From Clostridiales bacterium (GTDB lineage Bacteria; Bacillota; Clostridia; Oscillospirales; Oscillospiraceae), in the NCBI GenBank assembly GCA_029098065.1, contig JAQXNP010000203.1, positions 1-6,031 of the forward strand: 6,031 nt of DNA, written 5' to 3'. The notes under the pieces are model-generated. The model was not told the DNA's origin. It did not search any database and worked only from the letters and a program-made list of their open reading frames with translations. The translations under genes were made by a program, and so were the position numbers. Of this stretch, positions 5,234 through 6,031 are shown in pieces (position 1 is the first letter of the stretch; the number at the start of each line of letters is the position of its first letter).

Positions 5234-6031
5234 ATGAAAAGCAAGGAAAAAAAGGAACGTTTGAACTTAAATTGCCTGTGGACCCTGCCCAGTGCGGGAT
5301 TGCTGCTCTGCCTGACCATCGCGCCGCTGGCGATGCTGCTGGTATTCAGCTTCATGAACCGGAACATGTTCGCCGGACAGCCCTGGCCGGGCTGGACTCT
5401 GGCCAACCTGACCCGGATGATGGAGTCGGAGACATTCTGGAAGCTGCTGGTCAAATCCCTGGGCATCGGCCTTTTGGTGACGGCGATCTGTATCCTTATG
5501 GCTTATCCCTCCGCCTGGGCCATTGCCAAGGTGGTGAAGGAAAAGAACCGCGGCACCTTCATGATGATGGTCATCATGCCCTTCTTTACCTCGCAGCTCC
5601 TTCTGATCTATGCCATGATGAACCTGATCCAGAGCGGCGGCATCATCACGACTGCGCTGGCGGTCCTGGGGATCGAGACAGAGTCTATTCTGTACACCAA
5701 CAAGGCCACGATTCTCATTTTGGTGTACGAGTACCTGCCCTACATGATTCTGTGCCTCTATTCCTCCATGGAGAGTATCAACAACAATGTGATCCAGGCC
5801 TCTCATATTCTGGGGGCCAACTGGTTCAAGACCTTTGTCAACATTGTGTTTCCCATGAGCGTACCCGGGCTGCTCAGCGGCATCCTGTTGGTTTTTGTGC
5901 CGGTGGTGGGCAGCTTCATCGAGCCGGGACTGGTGGGCGGCTCCAACGGTATGATGGTGGGCTCCGTCATCAACACCCAGTATAAGGATAATCTGAACAT
6001 GGGCTACGGCGCAATCCTGTCCAGCGTCCTG
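5234..6031 (+). CDS. PotB-type ABC transporter permease (3' end cut by window)
   Basis: An open frame of 266 codons running off the right edge. It begins MKSKEKKERLNLNCLWTLPS, with GGGAGG at 5223-5228 placed 5 bases before the ATG. It is an inner-membrane subunit of a binding-protein-dependent importer. Hydrophobic segments lie at about 15-40, 71-97, 109-132, 158-178 and 208-230, with a further one starting near 257. The cytoplasmic EAA-type loop is at 188-207 (QASHILGANWFKTF, then NIVFP), with the conserved Gly194 and the terminal hydrophobic-Pro kept but the leading Glu-Ala-Ala changed to Gln-Ala-Ser. Usual family length is about 275-290, so only the last few residues are probably missing. 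A PotC-type permease and a PotA-type ATPase would be expected beyond the window or before the operon's end. Family membership is firm from topology, EAA loop and the PotD-type neighbour. Confidence 0.9.
   Translation, partial: MKSKEKKERLNLNCLWTLPSAGLLLCLTIAPLAMLLVFSFMNRNMFAGQPWPGWTLANLTRMMESETFWKLLVKSLGIGLLVTAICILMAYPSAWAIAKVVKEKNRGTFMMMVIMPFFTSQLLLIYAMMNLIQSGGIITTALAVLGIETESILYTNKATILILVYEYLPYMILCLYSSMESINNNVIQASHILGANWFKTFVNIVFPMSVPGLLSGILLVFVPVVGSFIEPGLVGGSNGMMVGSVINTQYKDNLNMGYGAILSSVL

Noticed and set aside
3985..5466. A 493-codon minus-strand open frame antisense to the binding protein and the start of the permease
   Set aside because: The opposite strand encodes unambiguous PotD- and PotB-type proteins. 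This frame crosses their intercistronic hairpin and resembles no family I know.
5272..5985. A 237-codon plus-strand open frame within the permease region
   Set aside because: It is a shifted frame of the permease. The frame from 5234 gives clear membrane segments, an EAA loop and a Shine-Dalgarno; this one gives a polar His/Gln/Gly-rich product.
1..6031. CRISPR array, insertion sequence, tRNA or phage features
   Set aside because: No regularly spaced repeats, transposase motifs, terminal inverted repeats, tRNA-like cloverleaf or integrase sequence was seen on either strand.

Overview
The window looks like a chromosomal carbohydrate-use locus from a Gram-positive anaerobe of the Clostridia, possibly an Oscillospirales-type gut bacterium. 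The grounds are GC-rich coding DNA with strong GC3 bias, AAGGAGG-type ribosome binding sites, an AT-rich intergenic region, a lipoprotein substrate-binding protein with a Ser/Gly-rich linker after the lipobox cysteine, and a LacI-family regulator of a type I associate with clostridia. No taxonomic search was possible, so this is inference.

Layout. Bases 2-52 may be the last codons of a plus-strand gene entering from the left. It is followed by a hairpin (63-86) that probably terminates the leftward operon. Bases 104-3561 hold a compact leftward operon, transcribed in the order LacI-type regulator, UlaE-type L-ribulose-5-phosphate 3-epimerase (L-xylulose-5-phosphate 3-epimerase), and LyxK-like FGGY carbohydrate kinase. 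The regulator and epimerase are 21 bases apart, and the epimerase and kinase overlap by ATGA. Bases 3562-3972 are a 411-base AT-rich divergent regulatory region. It has a strong rightward promoter (TTGACA, 17 bases, TATAGT), a weaker leftward promoter, and two near-identical TGTTCASTAAAC motifs, one just downstream of each predicted start of transcription. Rightward from 3973 runs an ABC importer operon: a PotD-type lipoprotein binding protein, an intercistronic hairpin (5166-5196), and a PotB-type permease that is cut by the window edge after 266 codons, probably close to its natural end.

How the parts fit. The kinase and epimerase would phosphorylate L-xylulose (or a related ketose) and convert L-xylulose 5-phosphate to L-ribulose 5-phosphate. 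A 4-epimerase of the AraD/UlaF type, not seen here, would complete entry to the pentose phosphate pathway. The divergent importer probably brings in the substrate or its precursor, and the LacI-type protein probably represses both directions. The unusual point is the importer class: PotD/PotB-type transporters are best known for polyamines, yet this one is paired with sugar catabolism, so its ligand is an open question.
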